DNA of 64,000 nt from Hymenobacter glacieicola (GCF_014640315.1 NZ_BMGS01000015.1:20466-84465), one strand, 5' to 3'. Counted from the stretch's first letter, positions 34,714-44,300 are shown. Translations and numbers: made by a program. Notes: generated from the sequence alone by a model not told the origin.

Positions 34714-34742
34714 AATGCCCCGCTGACTATTGGCGGGGCATT
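34714..34742 (+). terminator. Hairpin terminator after the spanin-like genes
   Basis: AATGCCCCGC (34714-34723) pairs with GCGGGGCATT (34733-34742) around a 9-nt loop. No long T-run follows, so read-through into the next gene is possible. Confidence 0.6.
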
Positions 34743-34769
34743 CTCATCTATACTACCTCTCATTATTCT

Positions 34770-35699
34770 ATGACCCTATCATTCTACAAGGTTCTTCCAT
34801 TGGAAGCGAACCTCCGTGCTACTCCGCGCCTGCTTCCGACTAATGTTTTAACCCAACTCCAGCAGGGCCAGCTGGTACAGCGCCTACCGGCAGCCGTCAA
34901 TCAGCCTAGTGGTTGGTTGCACGTGCGAGTTGAAGGAATGGGTGGCAGCGGTCCGGTGGAGGGATTCGTCAAGGCCTTTCTATTGCAAAAAGCGCCTAGC
35001 GTGCTTCCCCCCAGCGCTGCCGTATTGCCGGCGGTGACCGTGCCTCCGGCTCGCCTCATACCGCCGGGGCCAGTTACGCGGACTCAGACGGAGGGGCGGG
35101 CATTCTCGCTTCAGGAGGCGGGGCAGCCGGGGCGTCCGGGGCCAACGGCTGCCGACAAAGTGCGGCAACTCACCCGTATTCTGGAGTTTTTAGACGTGGA
35201 GCACTCGGTGCGCTACCGACCAGGTAAAGGTCTAACCTACTGTAATATATACGCCCACGACTACTGTCACTTGGCCGGTGCTTATCTGCCCCGGGTATGG
35301 TGGCGGCCCACGGCCCTGGCCCAGCTGCTTGCTGGTACGCCCGTATCGGCTCAGTACGGTACTACGGTAGTGGAGTTGAACGCTAACAGCTTGTATAATT
35401 GGCTGGAGGAGTGTGGATCTATCTTTGGGTGGCGGCGCACCTTCTCGACGACGGAACTACAAGCGGGGGCCAATGCCGGGCAGGTAGCCCTGATTTGTGG
35501 GCAGCGCACCGAGTTGAACCAGCCGGGCCACATCTGCGCTGTAGTGCCCGAGCTGCCGCGTTACCCTGCCGCCCGCCACGGAACGGAGGTAACTATTCCG
35601 CTGCAAAGCCAAGCCGGGGCCCGCAATTTCCGTTATGGGGGCTACGCTTGGTGGAAGGGCCGGCAGTTTGCCCGTTTTGGGTTCTGGCTTCACGACTAA
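34770..35699 (+). CDS. Second Cys/His hydrolase with SH3-like N-terminal domain
   Basis: Residues about 1-72 look like an SH3b-type domain (LRATPRLLPTNVLTQLQQGQ; WLHVRVEGMGG; EGFVKAFLLQ). A Pro-rich linker follows (about 75-120). The catalytic part has YRPGKGLTYCNIYAHDYCHL near residue 160 with the probable nucleophile Cys, and NQPGHICAVVPE near residue 250 with His and Glu, the order of CHAP/NlpC-like peptidoglycan hydrolases. There is no signal peptide, so it would need a holin, or cell lysis, to reach the wall. It is the last gene of the cassette and ends at a strong terminator. Confidence 0.65.
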   Translation: MTLSFYKVLPLEANLRATPRLLPTNVLTQLQQGQLVQRLPAAVNQPSGWLHVRVEGMGGSGPVEGFVKAFLLQKAPSVLPPSAAVLPAVTVPPARLIPPGPVTRTQTEGRAFSLQEAGQPGRPGPTAADKVRQLTRILEFLDVEHSVRYRPGKGLTYCNIYAHDYCHLAGAYLPRVWWRPTALAQLLAGTPVSAQYGTTVVELNANSLYNWLEECGSIFGWRRTFSTTELQAGANAGQVALICGQRTELNQPGHICAVVPELPRYPAARHGTEVTIPLQSQAGARNFRYGGYAWWKGRQFARFGFWLHD

Positions 35700-35781
35700 C
35701 CATTCATTCCCCGATTAGCTTCTGGAGCAAGACAAAAAAGGCCCCGCTACCCTAGCTTCGCTTTAGCCACATCTTACTGAG

Positions 35782-35811
35782 AAAGCGCTGGCTCATGAGC
35801 CAGCGCTTTTT
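35782..35811 (+). terminator. Rho-independent terminator of the lysis-like cassette
   Basis: AAAGCGCTGGCT (35782-35793) pairs with AGCCAGCGCTTT (35798-35809) around a 4-nt loop, followed by T residues to 35811. It ends the plus-strand cassette. Confidence 0.85.
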
Positions 35812-36439
35812 CCCTTGCTAGCCAGGGGGTTATTTTGTGCGAAGGAGCGCTTAGTAACGCACTACCTGCTTTGGGCTCTCATGCGTGTGGTTGTGCAGAT
35901 AGCATCACGCTTGAAGCAGTGGGCAGTTGAACAGCAGGCCGTTTTAACTCAGCGCCTAGGGGTACAAGCCTTTGCTTTGGGTTTGCAGAGCGACGAATTG
36001 ATTGGCAACAGGACGGAATCAATCGGGCTCGTATCATTCAACAGAGTTTCTGGCAACCGGAGGTGATACAACCAAGTGGAATTTGCGCGAAGGGGCATGG
36101 CAAGACAGCGCGCACAAGAAATGTACTGCTGGCGATGACCTAGTTATTTGAGTAGCTTTTCAGGCTACTGAAGAGCATATCGATAGCTTACTGTTGGAGG
36201 CCTGCACCTACCTTGGCACCAGTAAAGCAACTGATTTACAGTTGCTTTACTGGCGTCGACCACACTAGCCCTAAGTTGGGGGATACTAGCCCCTGGTTGA
36301 CGAGCCTAGCCGGCCCCAAGGTACAAACACGCCGCCGGTGGGGCATATGCTCAAGCTGCCCGGTACCAAATGGAGTGTGAGTCCACTGCCGGGCAGCGCC
36401 AAACTGATGAGAAATCCTCATGCCACCCCAACAAACCGC
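35812..36439. other. Convergence zone with gene debris
   Basis: No intact gene. A frame near 36075-36250 (plus) reads WNLREGAWQDSAHKKCTAGD, stop, VAFQATEEHIDSLLLEACTY, a decayed gene of unknown type. A 14-bp perfect hairpin CCAGTAAAGCAACT lies at 36219-36232 with its complement at 36240-36253. Confidence 0.4.
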
Positions 36440-36473
36440 CTAAAAAAAGCGCCGACCCATTGGCCGGCGCTTT
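36440..36473 (-). terminator. Terminator for the minus-strand Tc/fibre locus
   Basis: AAAGCGCCG (36446-36454) pairs with CGGCGCTTT (36465-36473). Read on the minus strand the stem is followed by a T7 run, as in an intrinsic terminator facing leftward transcription. Confidence 0.75.
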
Positions 36474-36589
36474 CTAAGATTTAAGTAAGGGCAAGCCCGG
36501 TAGGTTGGGGCTTTCAGAAGCTACGCGGGGCGGCTAGTTTCCTAGTAAGAACACCTGCACCCCGGCCGGGGTAGCTCCAACCCCTCAAC

Positions 36590-36819
36590 CTAGATGTTGA
36601 GCACGAGCACGCCGGTTGTGCGACTTTCGCTTACATGCACTTTGGTGGCGGGCGGAACGCTCGTCGCATAGCTGGTTTGCACAAACCCGGCGCTGAACAG
36701 CTTGGCGTCCGTTGTACCGCGCACCACTACCGGCTTTCGAGCTCCGCCTCGGCCTGGCCCGACTTCTGGCGGCGGGCATGCTTGTGGGCCAGCTCTGAGT
36801 GGAGCCAGGCCTTCACCAT
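36590..36819 (-). pseudogene. Frameshifted small gene at the end of the fibre locus
   Basis: From the ATG at 36819 the frame gives MVKAWLHSELAHKHARRQKS and AELES, then TAG. One base away the frame continues KPVVVRGTTDAKLFSAGFVQ, TSYATSVPPATKVHVSESRT, TGVLVLNI and stops at 36590. The second part is beta-strand-rich, like tail or adhesin accessory proteins. The family is unknown. Confidence 0.4.
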
Positions 36820-36909
36820 CTAGTGCCCGTTCGGCTGCAGGTAACATTACCAGTAATATTTCGGGCTCTAATGCCCAAAACCCACGTCGGATAGAGGAGA
36901 GTTAAATAA

Positions 36910-36955
36910 AATTGCTTTGCATCGTCCCTATTGATTAGGTAGATGCAAAGCAATT
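36910..36955. terminator. 14-bp hairpin downstream of the 62-aa gene
   Basis: AATTGCTTTGCATC (36910-36923) and GATGCAAAGCAATT (36942-36955) are exact complements with an 18-nt loop, about 40 bp past the stop at 36994 in the minus direction. A terminator is likely. Confidence 0.6.
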
Positions 36956-36993
36956 CAGGTTTTATACCCTAGAATAGGACAGGGTAGCGGTAG

Positions 36994-37182
36994 TTAGACG
37001 GCCTTTACCAGAGCTGTGCTGGTGGGCCGCTCCTGGTAGGTGCCGCCCTCAGGCGTGTAGCCGACGACGGTACGCTGGCTGGTGGAGTTTACTACGGTGC
37101 CAGGGTAAACCGGGCCCATGCTGGTAAACTGAAACGTAACGGCCTGTCCAGGTGAAAACGGGGTAGCGGTTGCTGTGGGCAT
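36994..37182 (-). CDS. Small beta-rich protein, 62 aa
   Basis: The ATG at 37182 is chosen because the upstream residues of the frame are Phe-rich non-coding sequence. The product reads ATPFSPGQAVTFQFTSMGPV, YPGTVVNSTSQRTVVGYTPE, GGTYQERPTSTALVKAV, the rhythm of an SH3- or KOW-like barrel. It follows the large fibre gene by 80 bp on the same strand and may be a folding or attachment partner. The function is unknown. Confidence 0.55.
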   Translation of the reverse strand: MPTATATPFSPGQAVTFQFTSMGPVYPGTVVNSTSQRTVVGYTPEGGTYQERPTSTALVKAV

Positions 37183-37260
37183 GGGGGTAGTTAAAAAAAT
37201 GAAAAAAGAATAGAAGAAGTACAAAAATGCGCCTGGTGAGAACGCAGCAGTAGGACACGG

Positions 37261-40200
37261 TTAGGAAGTAAACCGCTCCGCGATACGGTAACATTGTATT
37301 ACCACGGAGGAGGGCACCCCGTCCGGTCCGGCCATGGCCATGTACACGCGGCGGAATTTTAGGTAATGCCCCCTTTGGGCGTTCAGCGTGATTACTTCCT
37401 CCACGTCGCCCACCAACTGGTCGGTATATGCATTTGCAGCCAGCCCGACCTTAAACTGCACCGTGTCGTTGTCGGCCGCCCGAACGACAAACTCCGGGGG
37501 GCACCCATACAGGGCTTGGATAGGCAGGGGCTGGGAGTTCGTTACCACGGCCGTATCAAAGTTGGCTTCGGCCAGCACCATGCCCATCGGTCGCCCGTTT
37601 CGCTCTTGAACTCCTGTTAGGCGAAGCTCGCCGGCTAACAGGGTGGCATTGGAATAATTAATACCGCGCAGGTCCTGATTTATGAGCCGGCCGACAAATA
37701 CTGTATTGCGCGCGTAGTCGGCGTGCGTATTTAAAAAGCCGCCCACAATCGTGGAATTTTCCAGATACCCGATGGTTGAGTTTTCGACTACGCCCAAAAT
37801 AGTAAGGCCTCGTTGCTGTTCCAGGATAGAATTGATAATCGGGACATTGGCGTACACGTTATACGCCTGGCCGTGCACGGTGAGGCCAACCACAGAATCA
37901 AACCGGCAGGAACTAAACCCAGCGCCGGGTAGGCAAATCAGATTTTCGGCCTTCGTTATCGTAGTTCCGCCGGCTACCCCTATATGGTTATGGCCGCGCG
38001 CGACCCTTAGGGTTAAACCAGACGCTCCATAATCTGGGTATAACATGTTCTCCAGCGTAACGCTGTTGGTGTACAGGAACCGATTGTCCGCCAGCGTGAT
38101 AGAGATTTCTGCTGGGTCATATCCGCGGCCAAACGTCGTCTGGCGCTTGGTTTTTCCGGTCAGGGCGTAGCCGTAGGGTAGCGGCGTCGTGGGTTCCAGG
38201 CCGTAGCCGGTGCTCGGGCCATACAGTCCAGGGTAATTCATTTCTACGCGGGGCCAGCTCACAAAACGCCAGTCGTAATTAATGGCAATGTTGCGCTGCA
38301 GGTTGTTGCGGGCCAGAATCCGCGGGGCCACAGTAAAGCCCGGTACGGCGATGTCATAGTAGAAATCGGTCAGGTCGTCGCCGGTGAACGTCAGGGCCTG
38401 AAGCTCAATGCGAATGAGGTTGGCCGCCTGGTCCACGACGGTATAGGGTAGCTCCTTTGTCGCAGTGGCATTATAGAGAATCAGCTTGTACTTGTTGCCT
38501 ACGGGGTCAAACACGGATTCGTAGGGTAACTCCCCGTACCAGTTGTCGCGCTCCAGGGTAATGAGTGTATAGCCGGGCTGCTGGTCCACCAGCTCGGGCG
38601 TGTAGCCGTAGCCGGCGTATTGGCTGCTGACGAACACCCCGCCATCGTTGGTGTAAGGCAACTGCTCCCCCCATGCATCGCTCACGAGCTGGGTTTCGAG
38701 CGTATTGGTATTGACGGCCCGTACGCTCATGTACTCCGCGGGGTACGCGGTTCGGCGGAAACGGCGAATTTGTTCTTCGGTGAGAGCGTACTTGTCCAGC
38801 ACCAACTGACCAGCAATGACGTTTTGGCCGTCGAAATACTCGCCGTAGTAGACAAAATGGTAGGTGCAGCCGGGTACTAGCTCATTGGCGTAGGCCAGCG
38901 TCTGCACGGCGTTCCAGTCGTCCACGTACACGTCGCGGGCCGGCGCGGGGGTGGTGTCTGGAGTAGGTTCGGGGCCGCTGCCACCCGTAGGACTTGTGCT
39001 GCCTTGGCCCACGATAAACGGCACCAGGCCCGGTAGCACCGTGCCGTTACCGTCTTGCACGTCCACGCCAACAAAGCGCTGCTCCGCCGAGTCGTATTTT
39101 ATCTGCACCAGATAGCCCAGGTTCGGCGCGTTGCTACTCAAAGCATACGGCGTATTCGGCGTGTCTTGAATAAGCGTAAGCGCTACGTCAGTTTTAAGCG
39201 TCGCAGTGATTGTATGGCCATACGGATGCAAAAACCCGACAATCAATACCTTGTCTAGGCTATCTAAGCCTAAGTGGTCCCGGAGACTACCCGCGGTGAG
39301 GCTCACCTCGTCGCTGTCAACAAATGTCCCCGTGGCGGAATCGTACAACCGGATGGGATTCAGCTCCGCCGTCCAGATTTCCCGCGTCGTGCTGGTGGGC
39401 CCGCCCGATATGCGTTCCTTATACACGTAGGTTACCAGTGATTCTATTGTCCGTGGGCCGGTTGCCTGAACGATGAAGGACTCAGAGTAGAACTTTTCTA
39501 TCGTGTTCGGGTCCGCTCCAGTGGATACGTCGTCGGCATCCACGACCTCGTAAAAGTCACCCACCGTCAGCCCCGGTGCTTTCGCTAAGCTGAGAAAATC
39601 CGCCCGGCTCATGCGGGTCAAAGTGGTATTATTGCTGCCGCCCGTTGAATTACCCGTAATAGCCACGCCTCCGACTTTCAGCGAGTCAAATTCCGCCGAC
39701 TTGCCGCGCAGGTGAACCTTCGTTGCATCTAACTCCCCCAAAGTATAGGAATTGCCTTTCAGAATAAACCGATAGCTTTCCGGTACCCTTATATCGTTCG
39801 GGTTATAGAAGTAGAAACTAGTTTTTGTAGGGTCATATTGTCCTTCCGCGTTGTACAATGCTTCATACAACTCATCGTTGGGGTAGCCATACTGTCGCTG
39901 GGAAATAAACAAATCCAGGGCGGCGACATACAGGTACAAGGGTAGGCCCACCCGGCTAGGGTCTTTGGGGTTGTAAGCCGATACCTCGTCCAGTTGGAAT
40001 CCACCGCCGTTGTAGGTTCTGTCAGCCTCCGTGAGAGTCTTGTATGCAGCAGGAGTCGCGGGGTTATACCCAGGTGAAACGATCGGATCCGTGTTCAGGG
40101 TATAAATGTTGAGGGGGTAGTAGCCACCACTCATCACATAGGCGTCAGCTGCCTTGCTCAGTACGGTAAGCGCCTCGATATGCTGTTTAAAGCCCTGTCC

Positions 40201-40971
40201 CGAAACCATGTCCCCATAGGTAGCCTCCCCATCCGCATCCGTGCGTTCAAACAAGCCGCCTAGTGCCAGGTAAAAAACGCCTTTTTTTACCGGTTGTCGC
40301 GTTTCAACGGGCGTCCCACCTATTGTGCGGTAGAGCGGCTTAAACCCTTCGATAATGCTACCCTCACTGCCGGCTCCACCGCCGCCCGTGTCCCGAACGA
40401 CAACTGCTTCCCAGTCTCCGCTGAACGGGTCGATGCTGCTGACGTTCGCAGCTACGCCCAGGTACTTGAACAACCCTCGGGAGTCATAGTAGAACTTGCC
40501 GGGCTCTACATACATCGTCCCGGCTTCAGGGTCGTTTTCGTACCTTAGCAGGGTACTAGTAGCCGTAAGGTCTATCCAGTAACTGTTGTCCGCCAACTTT
40601 GCTAGCTTCTCCGCTACCGTTGTGGCCCGTCCTTCAGTCATGAAGTAGTCAGCAATTTGTAACTGCTTTTTCTTCCATAGAGTAGGCTCGCCTTCTATTA
40701 CCGTCACTTCCATTCCGAGGCGGCGCTGGCCACTACCTAAGCCGTCAGTGTGCAGATCTTCACTAATGGGTAGTGCATACAGAGCATCCAGATTAGGTAC
40801 TTGTTCATTATAACCGGGGTTGCCTGCTGGGCCAGTTCCTTCGGTACGGCCATACAGTTCCGTAACGAGTGTACTCAAAAAGCCCCGTACCTCAGCAGCT
40901 TTAGTTTTTCCGCCTGTGCGGACAGCGAGTTCTAACTCCTGTTGGAGTTCAGCTTGTGTTTTAGATGACAT
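37261..40971 (-). CDS. Large tail-fibre-like protein, 1236 aa
   Basis: The N-terminus (KTQAELQQELELAVRTGGKT, KAAEVRGFLSTLVTELYGRT) is clearly related to the start of the 725-aa protein at 42123-44300, so the two share an attachment domain of about 50 residues. The rest is a long beta-rich body with many Gly, Thr, Tyr and Asn residues and no signal peptide. The segment around residues 960-1130 (NHIGVAGGTTITKAENLICL; ENSTIGYLENSTIVGGFLNT) has the short-period pattern of a right-handed beta-helix. The plan is that of a phage tail fibre or spike, with a binding function at the C-terminus. It lies in the same direction as, and downstream of, the Tc toxin genes. Confidence 0.65.
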   Translation of the reverse strand: MSSKTQAELQQELELAVRTGGKTKAAEVRGFLSTLVTELYGRTEGTGPAGNPGYNEQVPNLDALYALPISEDLHTDGLGSGQRRLGMEVTVIEGEPTLWKKKQLQIADYFMTEGRATTVAEKLAKLADNSYWIDLTATSTLLRYENDPEAGTMYVEPGKFYYDSRGLFKYLGVAANVSSIDPFSGDWEAVVVRDTGGGGAGSEGSIIEGFKPLYRTIGGTPVETRQPVKKGVFYLALGGLFERTDADGEATYGDMVSGQGFKQHIEALTVLSKAADAYVMSGGYYPLNIYTLNTDPIVSPGYNPATPAAYKTLTEADRTYNGGGFQLDEVSAYNPKDPSRVGLPLYLYVAALDLFISQRQYGYPNDELYEALYNAEGQYDPTKTSFYFYNPNDIRVPESYRFILKGNSYTLGELDATKVHLRGKSAEFDSLKVGGVAITGNSTGGSNNTTLTRMSRADFLSLAKAPGLTVGDFYEVVDADDVSTGADPNTIEKFYSESFIVQATGPRTIESLVTYVYKERISGGPTSTTREIWTAELNPIRLYDSATGTFVDSDEVSLTAGSLRDHLGLDSLDKVLIVGFLHPYGHTITATLKTDVALTLIQDTPNTPYALSSNAPNLGYLVQIKYDSAEQRFVGVDVQDGNGTVLPGLVPFIVGQGSTSPTGGSGPEPTPDTTPAPARDVYVDDWNAVQTLAYANELVPGCTYHFVYYGEYFDGQNVIAGQLVLDKYALTEEQIRRFRRTAYPAEYMSVRAVNTNTLETQLVSDAWGEQLPYTNDGGVFVSSQYAGYGYTPELVDQQPGYTLITLERDNWYGELPYESVFDPVGNKYKLILYNATATKELPYTVVDQAANLIRIELQALTFTGDDLTDFYYDIAVPGFTVAPRILARNNLQRNIAINYDWRFVSWPRVEMNYPGLYGPSTGYGLEPTTPLPYGYALTGKTKRQTTFGRGYDPAEISITLADNRFLYTNSVTLENMLYPDYGASGLTLRVARGHNHIGVAGGTTITKAENLICLPGAGFSSCRFDSVVGLTVHGQAYNVYANVPIINSILEQQRGLTILGVVENSTIGYLENSTIVGGFLNTHADYARNTVFVGRLINQDLRGINYSNATLLAGELRLTGVQERNGRPMGMVLAEANFDTAVVTNSQPLPIQALYGCPPEFVVRAADNDTVQFKVGLAANAYTDQLVGDVEEVITLNAQRGHYLKFRRVYMAMAGPDGVPSSVVIQCYRIAERFTS

Positions 40972-41139
40972 GATATAGTTATAATAATTGTAAAGGACCA
41001 GTTAGTATTAAAGGCGGCATTCTCGGATTGCAAAAAATAGCAACGTGTGTTGTATAACGTACATGTAAAACGTTTAACAAATTTTAATTGAGGTAGCATT
41101 ACATTATGAATACTACCCCAACTAATCGGTAAATTGATT

Positions 41140-41440
41140 TTAATCCCGCCGCAACAGCTTTACCGTCATTCCAGCGCCAATTTCGGCTTCGAAACCATCC
41201 AGGTACATGTACATCCGAATGCGTTAACCAGCAGTCAGGTGCAGGGCGCGCACATTCAGTAGACCTTTGCGATTTGTGCCATTGATGGGCAAGACGCCTG
41301 TCCAGGCAAACCAGAACCCATCCGCGTTATCAGGGCCGCTGCTGAGACCATATGACCGGCCCGCTGTCCCGTGGCCGTCGTGTTGTAACCGGTTGGCGGG
41401 CGCCAAGACAAGGCTAAGGCCGCAGGCAGGGCACCTGACA
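41140..41440 (-). pseudogene. Remnant of a fibre-like C-terminus
   Basis: A minus-strand frame reads AGRSYGLSSGPDNADGFWFA, WTGVLPINGTNRKGLLNVRA, LHLTAG, TAA, then in the same frame RIRMYMYLDGFEAEIGAGMT, VKLLRRD, TAA at 41142-41140. Before this a second frame takes over. The closing part resembles ends of adhesin or fibre proteins. It fits a lost gene between the two fibre genes. Confidence 0.5.
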
Positions 41441-41496
41441 CTGCTCTAGGTAACTTGCCTGCCGGGAGGCAGGTACAAAGTGAATCCAGGGAGTTG

Positions 41497-41925
41497 TTAA
41501 ATAATCTTTACATAATCAACGATAACATATTTATCGCTGCTGTTGGGGTCATTGGTGATACGCACGTAATAATAGCGAGTAGAACTTGGTAATGGTAAGA
41601 TGTGTGGACCGAACGCAGGTACTACACCTAAATTCGACCACGTAGTACTTCCAACTTCACGTATTTGAAATAGGGAAGCGGTTGGTGCTGGATCTGTACC
41701 ATGATTTACCTCAAGCGCGTTTCCCTTTACTGGTAAATCTAATGTAGCGGTTGCAACAACGCCCGGGTCGAGGTAATAACAAGCACCATTTATATATTCG
41801 CCTGCATAATATAGCCACAACCCGTTGTATTGCCACCGTGTGTTTTCGTCCCATGCCTCACCTATTGTATAATGAGGTATTATAGGCGCAGCGGTTAATT
41901 TATTGCTATAGTAGGTTGTAACCAT
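41497..41925 (-). CDS. Beta-sandwich-like hypothetical protein, 142 aa
   Basis: The product has many aromatic residues and alternating strands (RWQYNGLWLYYAGEYINGAC; YYVRITNDPNSSDKYVIVDY). This fits a small jelly-roll or carbohydrate-binding fold, but no motif is recognised. There is no signal peptide. It lies between the two fibre-like genes and is AT-richer than they are. It might be a tip or chaperone of the fibres, by position only. Confidence 0.55.
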   Translation of the reverse strand: MVTTYYSNKLTAAPIIPHYTIGEAWDENTRWQYNGLWLYYAGEYINGACYYLDPGVVATATLDLPVKGNALEVNHGTDPAPTASLFQIREVGSTTWSNLGVVPAFGPHILPLPSSTRYYYVRITNDPNSSDKYVIVDYVKII

Positions 41926-42122
41926 ATAATTAAGTATTTAGAATTGCAATTGAATAGGTGACGTTACTTGTTCTCGTAACCATTAAATATTTCCAGTAAC
42001 AACAGTAAATATGACGTAACTGCGACACCGTTTTTCAAAATCTGCACTAGCACTTCTGATTTTTGTGACCAACGCATAGATTGCGGCCGCTCGGTTTGAG
42101 TAACGAGTTGTCCGGCGCTGCA

Positions 42123-44300
42123 TTACGATGCCAGGGTTACAACCGCCGTGCTGGCGGCGGTAGTGCGAGCAATGAGCAGCTCCAGCGTGTCCCCAACAGC
42201 GACAGTGAAAGGCAAGGCTACGCCGGTGCCATTCAGCCGGTACCTGACGTTAGCGACGTTCTGAGTTTGCTGGCTTTGGTAAGTTGCCGCCTGATTCGAC
42301 CCCATCGTGCGGGTAACATCGTCGGTGAAACCAGCCTCAAACACAAACTCCAGTATGAAGCCACTACCTCCTGTCGCACTGATAGTACCGTCTGAAGCTA
42401 TGTTAATACCTGTACCTTGCTTTACACCACCGAGTGTCGTGATGGTAGCAGCGGGCAGCGAGTACGGAACTGCATTCTGCAGGCCGGCCAGCTTCGTCTT
42501 CTCAGCTGAGGTAAAGTCCTCCTGGCTAAGTCCTTTGCCCGCCACTTTGTCTACTTTGCTGTCCTCGACTACGCTCACGCGGTTTCTGAGCGCGCTATCG
42601 TCATAGGTTGTGCCTCCTCCCGAACCACCGGTTACTTCCACGCCATCTACTGCAAGTTTCCCAGTGTTGGTAACGCTGACTTCATGTCGGCTTCCACTTG
42701 CCGAGACCATGGAAATAGTCCCCCCGTTTTTGAAGAGGTAAAGGCGCGGAACGAACACCATTTCATCAATACTCGGGGCTTTAAAGTTATAGCCCCCAAT
42801 AAGGGCGGAATACCGTCCGTTTAGGTCGTTATAGGCCCCCCCTACGGTAGCAGAGGCATAGCCGTTTAAATTGGTCCACTCACCCCCCACCATACCGGAG
42901 CGTTGGGCATTCAGGTTGTTGAGCACCCCACCGACGATGCCACCGAAATAGCCGTTGGTACCGATAACGTTGGTGCCGCCGCCGATAATAGCTCCGGCAT
43001 ATTGGTTTACCTTATTGTTGTCACCACCAATGATAACCGCGTTACCGTTACCGGTAATAGTAGAACGTCCGCTACCACCAATAATGGCGGAACCAGAGGC
43101 CTCAATAGTTGCTTGATTCCCGGCGACAATTGTAACAGAGTTTGCCGCTGCACCGGGCTTGACAATCGATACACGTGGGTCGCTGTTGGTAATAAACTTA
43201 TTGGTCGCGGATGGAATGCCGCTAGTTCCTACCAGCGCGTCCAGCACTTCTTTTGAAAACGTTGTCCCACCCGCCACTAGGCGCATGCCTACGCTGGCTG
43301 ATAAATGAGAGGCAGCCTGTAACTCATCACTGATATATTCATACAGAATACCTGCGTCGCTATAATAAAAGTGCCCCTTATGATAGGCTGTTACAGCACC
43401 GGGCGCTTGATAGTGAATGTGCGACTCTGCTAGGGTAGATAAGTCCGCTAACTTATTTTTCTCAGCAGTGGTAAAGTCTTCGGTGGATAATTGCTTGCCA
43501 CTTACTTTGTCTACTTTACCAGTTTCAAGGCCGCCAGTGCGAACTTGCAACTCCTGCAGTGCCGACGTCTGCTCGACTGGAACGCTGATTTGCGTGACCA
43601 CGTGATACAGTCCATTCGTGGAGCTTACCATTTCCCCGACAAAGTGGTTCTGGGCGTGGTCATAGCGCACTTGGATACGAACACTGTGGCCGGCTTGCTC
43701 ATCCGTGTCCAGCTCCAGGGTTAAGCCTGGGTTTTGCACCAGTTGCGAGGCTTGGTCCCAGTTCAGATAGGCCAGGTGGTAGTGCTCCGGCGCCACGGGT
43801 GCCCCCACCTTAAACGCTACTGCTTTGTTAGTTTGGGGTGTTGCATCAGGAGCATTGCCGCGGCCAATCAGCAGTACGTCATGGGTCGTTGTGGTATCCG
43901 CAGGCTCTCCGGGCGCGGGGGCATCACCCCCGGCGCGCACAATGCCGAGCACTGTGAAGGTGGCCTGCTCATGGTCGTAGCCGAAGGTGATGTCGTGCTG
44001 GTGGCCGTCGCGAGCTTCACTCAACACCACGATCTGGTCCACATCCTGCTGCACCAGCTGGCGCACCTGCTCCACCGTAAGGGCGGCCAGGTGGTAGTGG
44101 CCGGGGTCATCGAGGGCGTTGACCTGGAACAGAAAGGGTCGGGCGGCTTCTTCGCTCCCAGCCGTGCGCTCGTAGAGTTCTGCTGTGAGGCTAGTGAGGA
44201 AAGCCCGCACATCGGCCGCGGTGGTTTTGCCGCCCTGTCCGCCTGTGCGCACGGCGGACATGAGCTCCTGTAGGAGTTCGTCTTTACTTCTAACTGACAT
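42123..44300 (-). CDS. Tail-fibre-like protein with YadA-head-type repeats, 725 aa
   Basis: The start (KDELLQELMSAVRTGGQGGK, TTAADVRAFLTSLTAELYER) is the shared attachment domain also found in the 1236-aa protein. Two copies of a stalk motif follow: KVDKVSGKQLSTEDFTTAEK near residue 260 and KVDKVAGKGLSQEDFTSAEK near residue 590, common in phage tail fibres. Between them residues about 380-510 hold repeats of about 14-16 residues (AVIIGGDNNKVNQYAGAIIG; GIVGGVLNNLNAQRSGMVGG; ATVGGAYNDLNGRYSALIGG), the left-handed beta-roll of YadA-like adhesin heads. A trimeric fibre is therefore likely. No signal peptide is seen, so it is not a classic autotransporter. Confidence 0.75.
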   Translation of the reverse strand: MSVRSKDELLQELMSAVRTGGQGGKTTAADVRAFLTSLTAELYERTAGSEEAARPFLFQVNALDDPGHYHLAALTVEQVRQLVQQDVDQIVVLSEARDGHQHDITFGYDHEQATFTVLGIVRAGGDAPAPGEPADTTTTHDVLLIGRGNAPDATPQTNKAVAFKVGAPVAPEHYHLAYLNWDQASQLVQNPGLTLELDTDEQAGHSVRIQVRYDHAQNHFVGEMVSSTNGLYHVVTQISVPVEQTSALQELQVRTGGLETGKVDKVSGKQLSTEDFTTAEKNKLADLSTLAESHIHYQAPGAVTAYHKGHFYYSDAGILYEYISDELQAASHLSASVGMRLVAGGTTFSKEVLDALVGTSGIPSATNKFITNSDPRVSIVKPGAAANSVTIVAGNQATIEASGSAIIGGSGRSTITGNGNAVIIGGDNNKVNQYAGAIIGGGTNVIGTNGYFGGIVGGVLNNLNAQRSGMVGGEWTNLNGYASATVGGAYNDLNGRYSALIGGYNFKAPSIDEMVFVPRLYLFKNGGTISMVSASGSRHEVSVTNTGKLAVDGVEVTGGSGGGTTYDDSALRNRVSVVEDSKVDKVAGKGLSQEDFTSAEKTKLAGLQNAVPYSLPAATITTLGGVKQGTGINIASDGTISATGGSGFILEFVFEAGFTDDVTRTMGSNQAATYQSQQTQNVANVRYRLNGTGVALPFTVAVGDTLELLIARTTAASTAVVTLAS

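Noticed and set aside
31456..35699. Whole cassette as part of an ordinary prophage
   Set aside because: No terminase, portal, capsid, tail tube, baseplate or integrase gene lies within the window, although an eroded prophage cannot be fully excluded.
42123..44300. YadA-type trimeric autotransporter
   Set aside because: The head repeats fit, but there is no signal peptide and no C-terminal YadA anchor barrel, and the N-terminus is shared with a second fibre-like protein.
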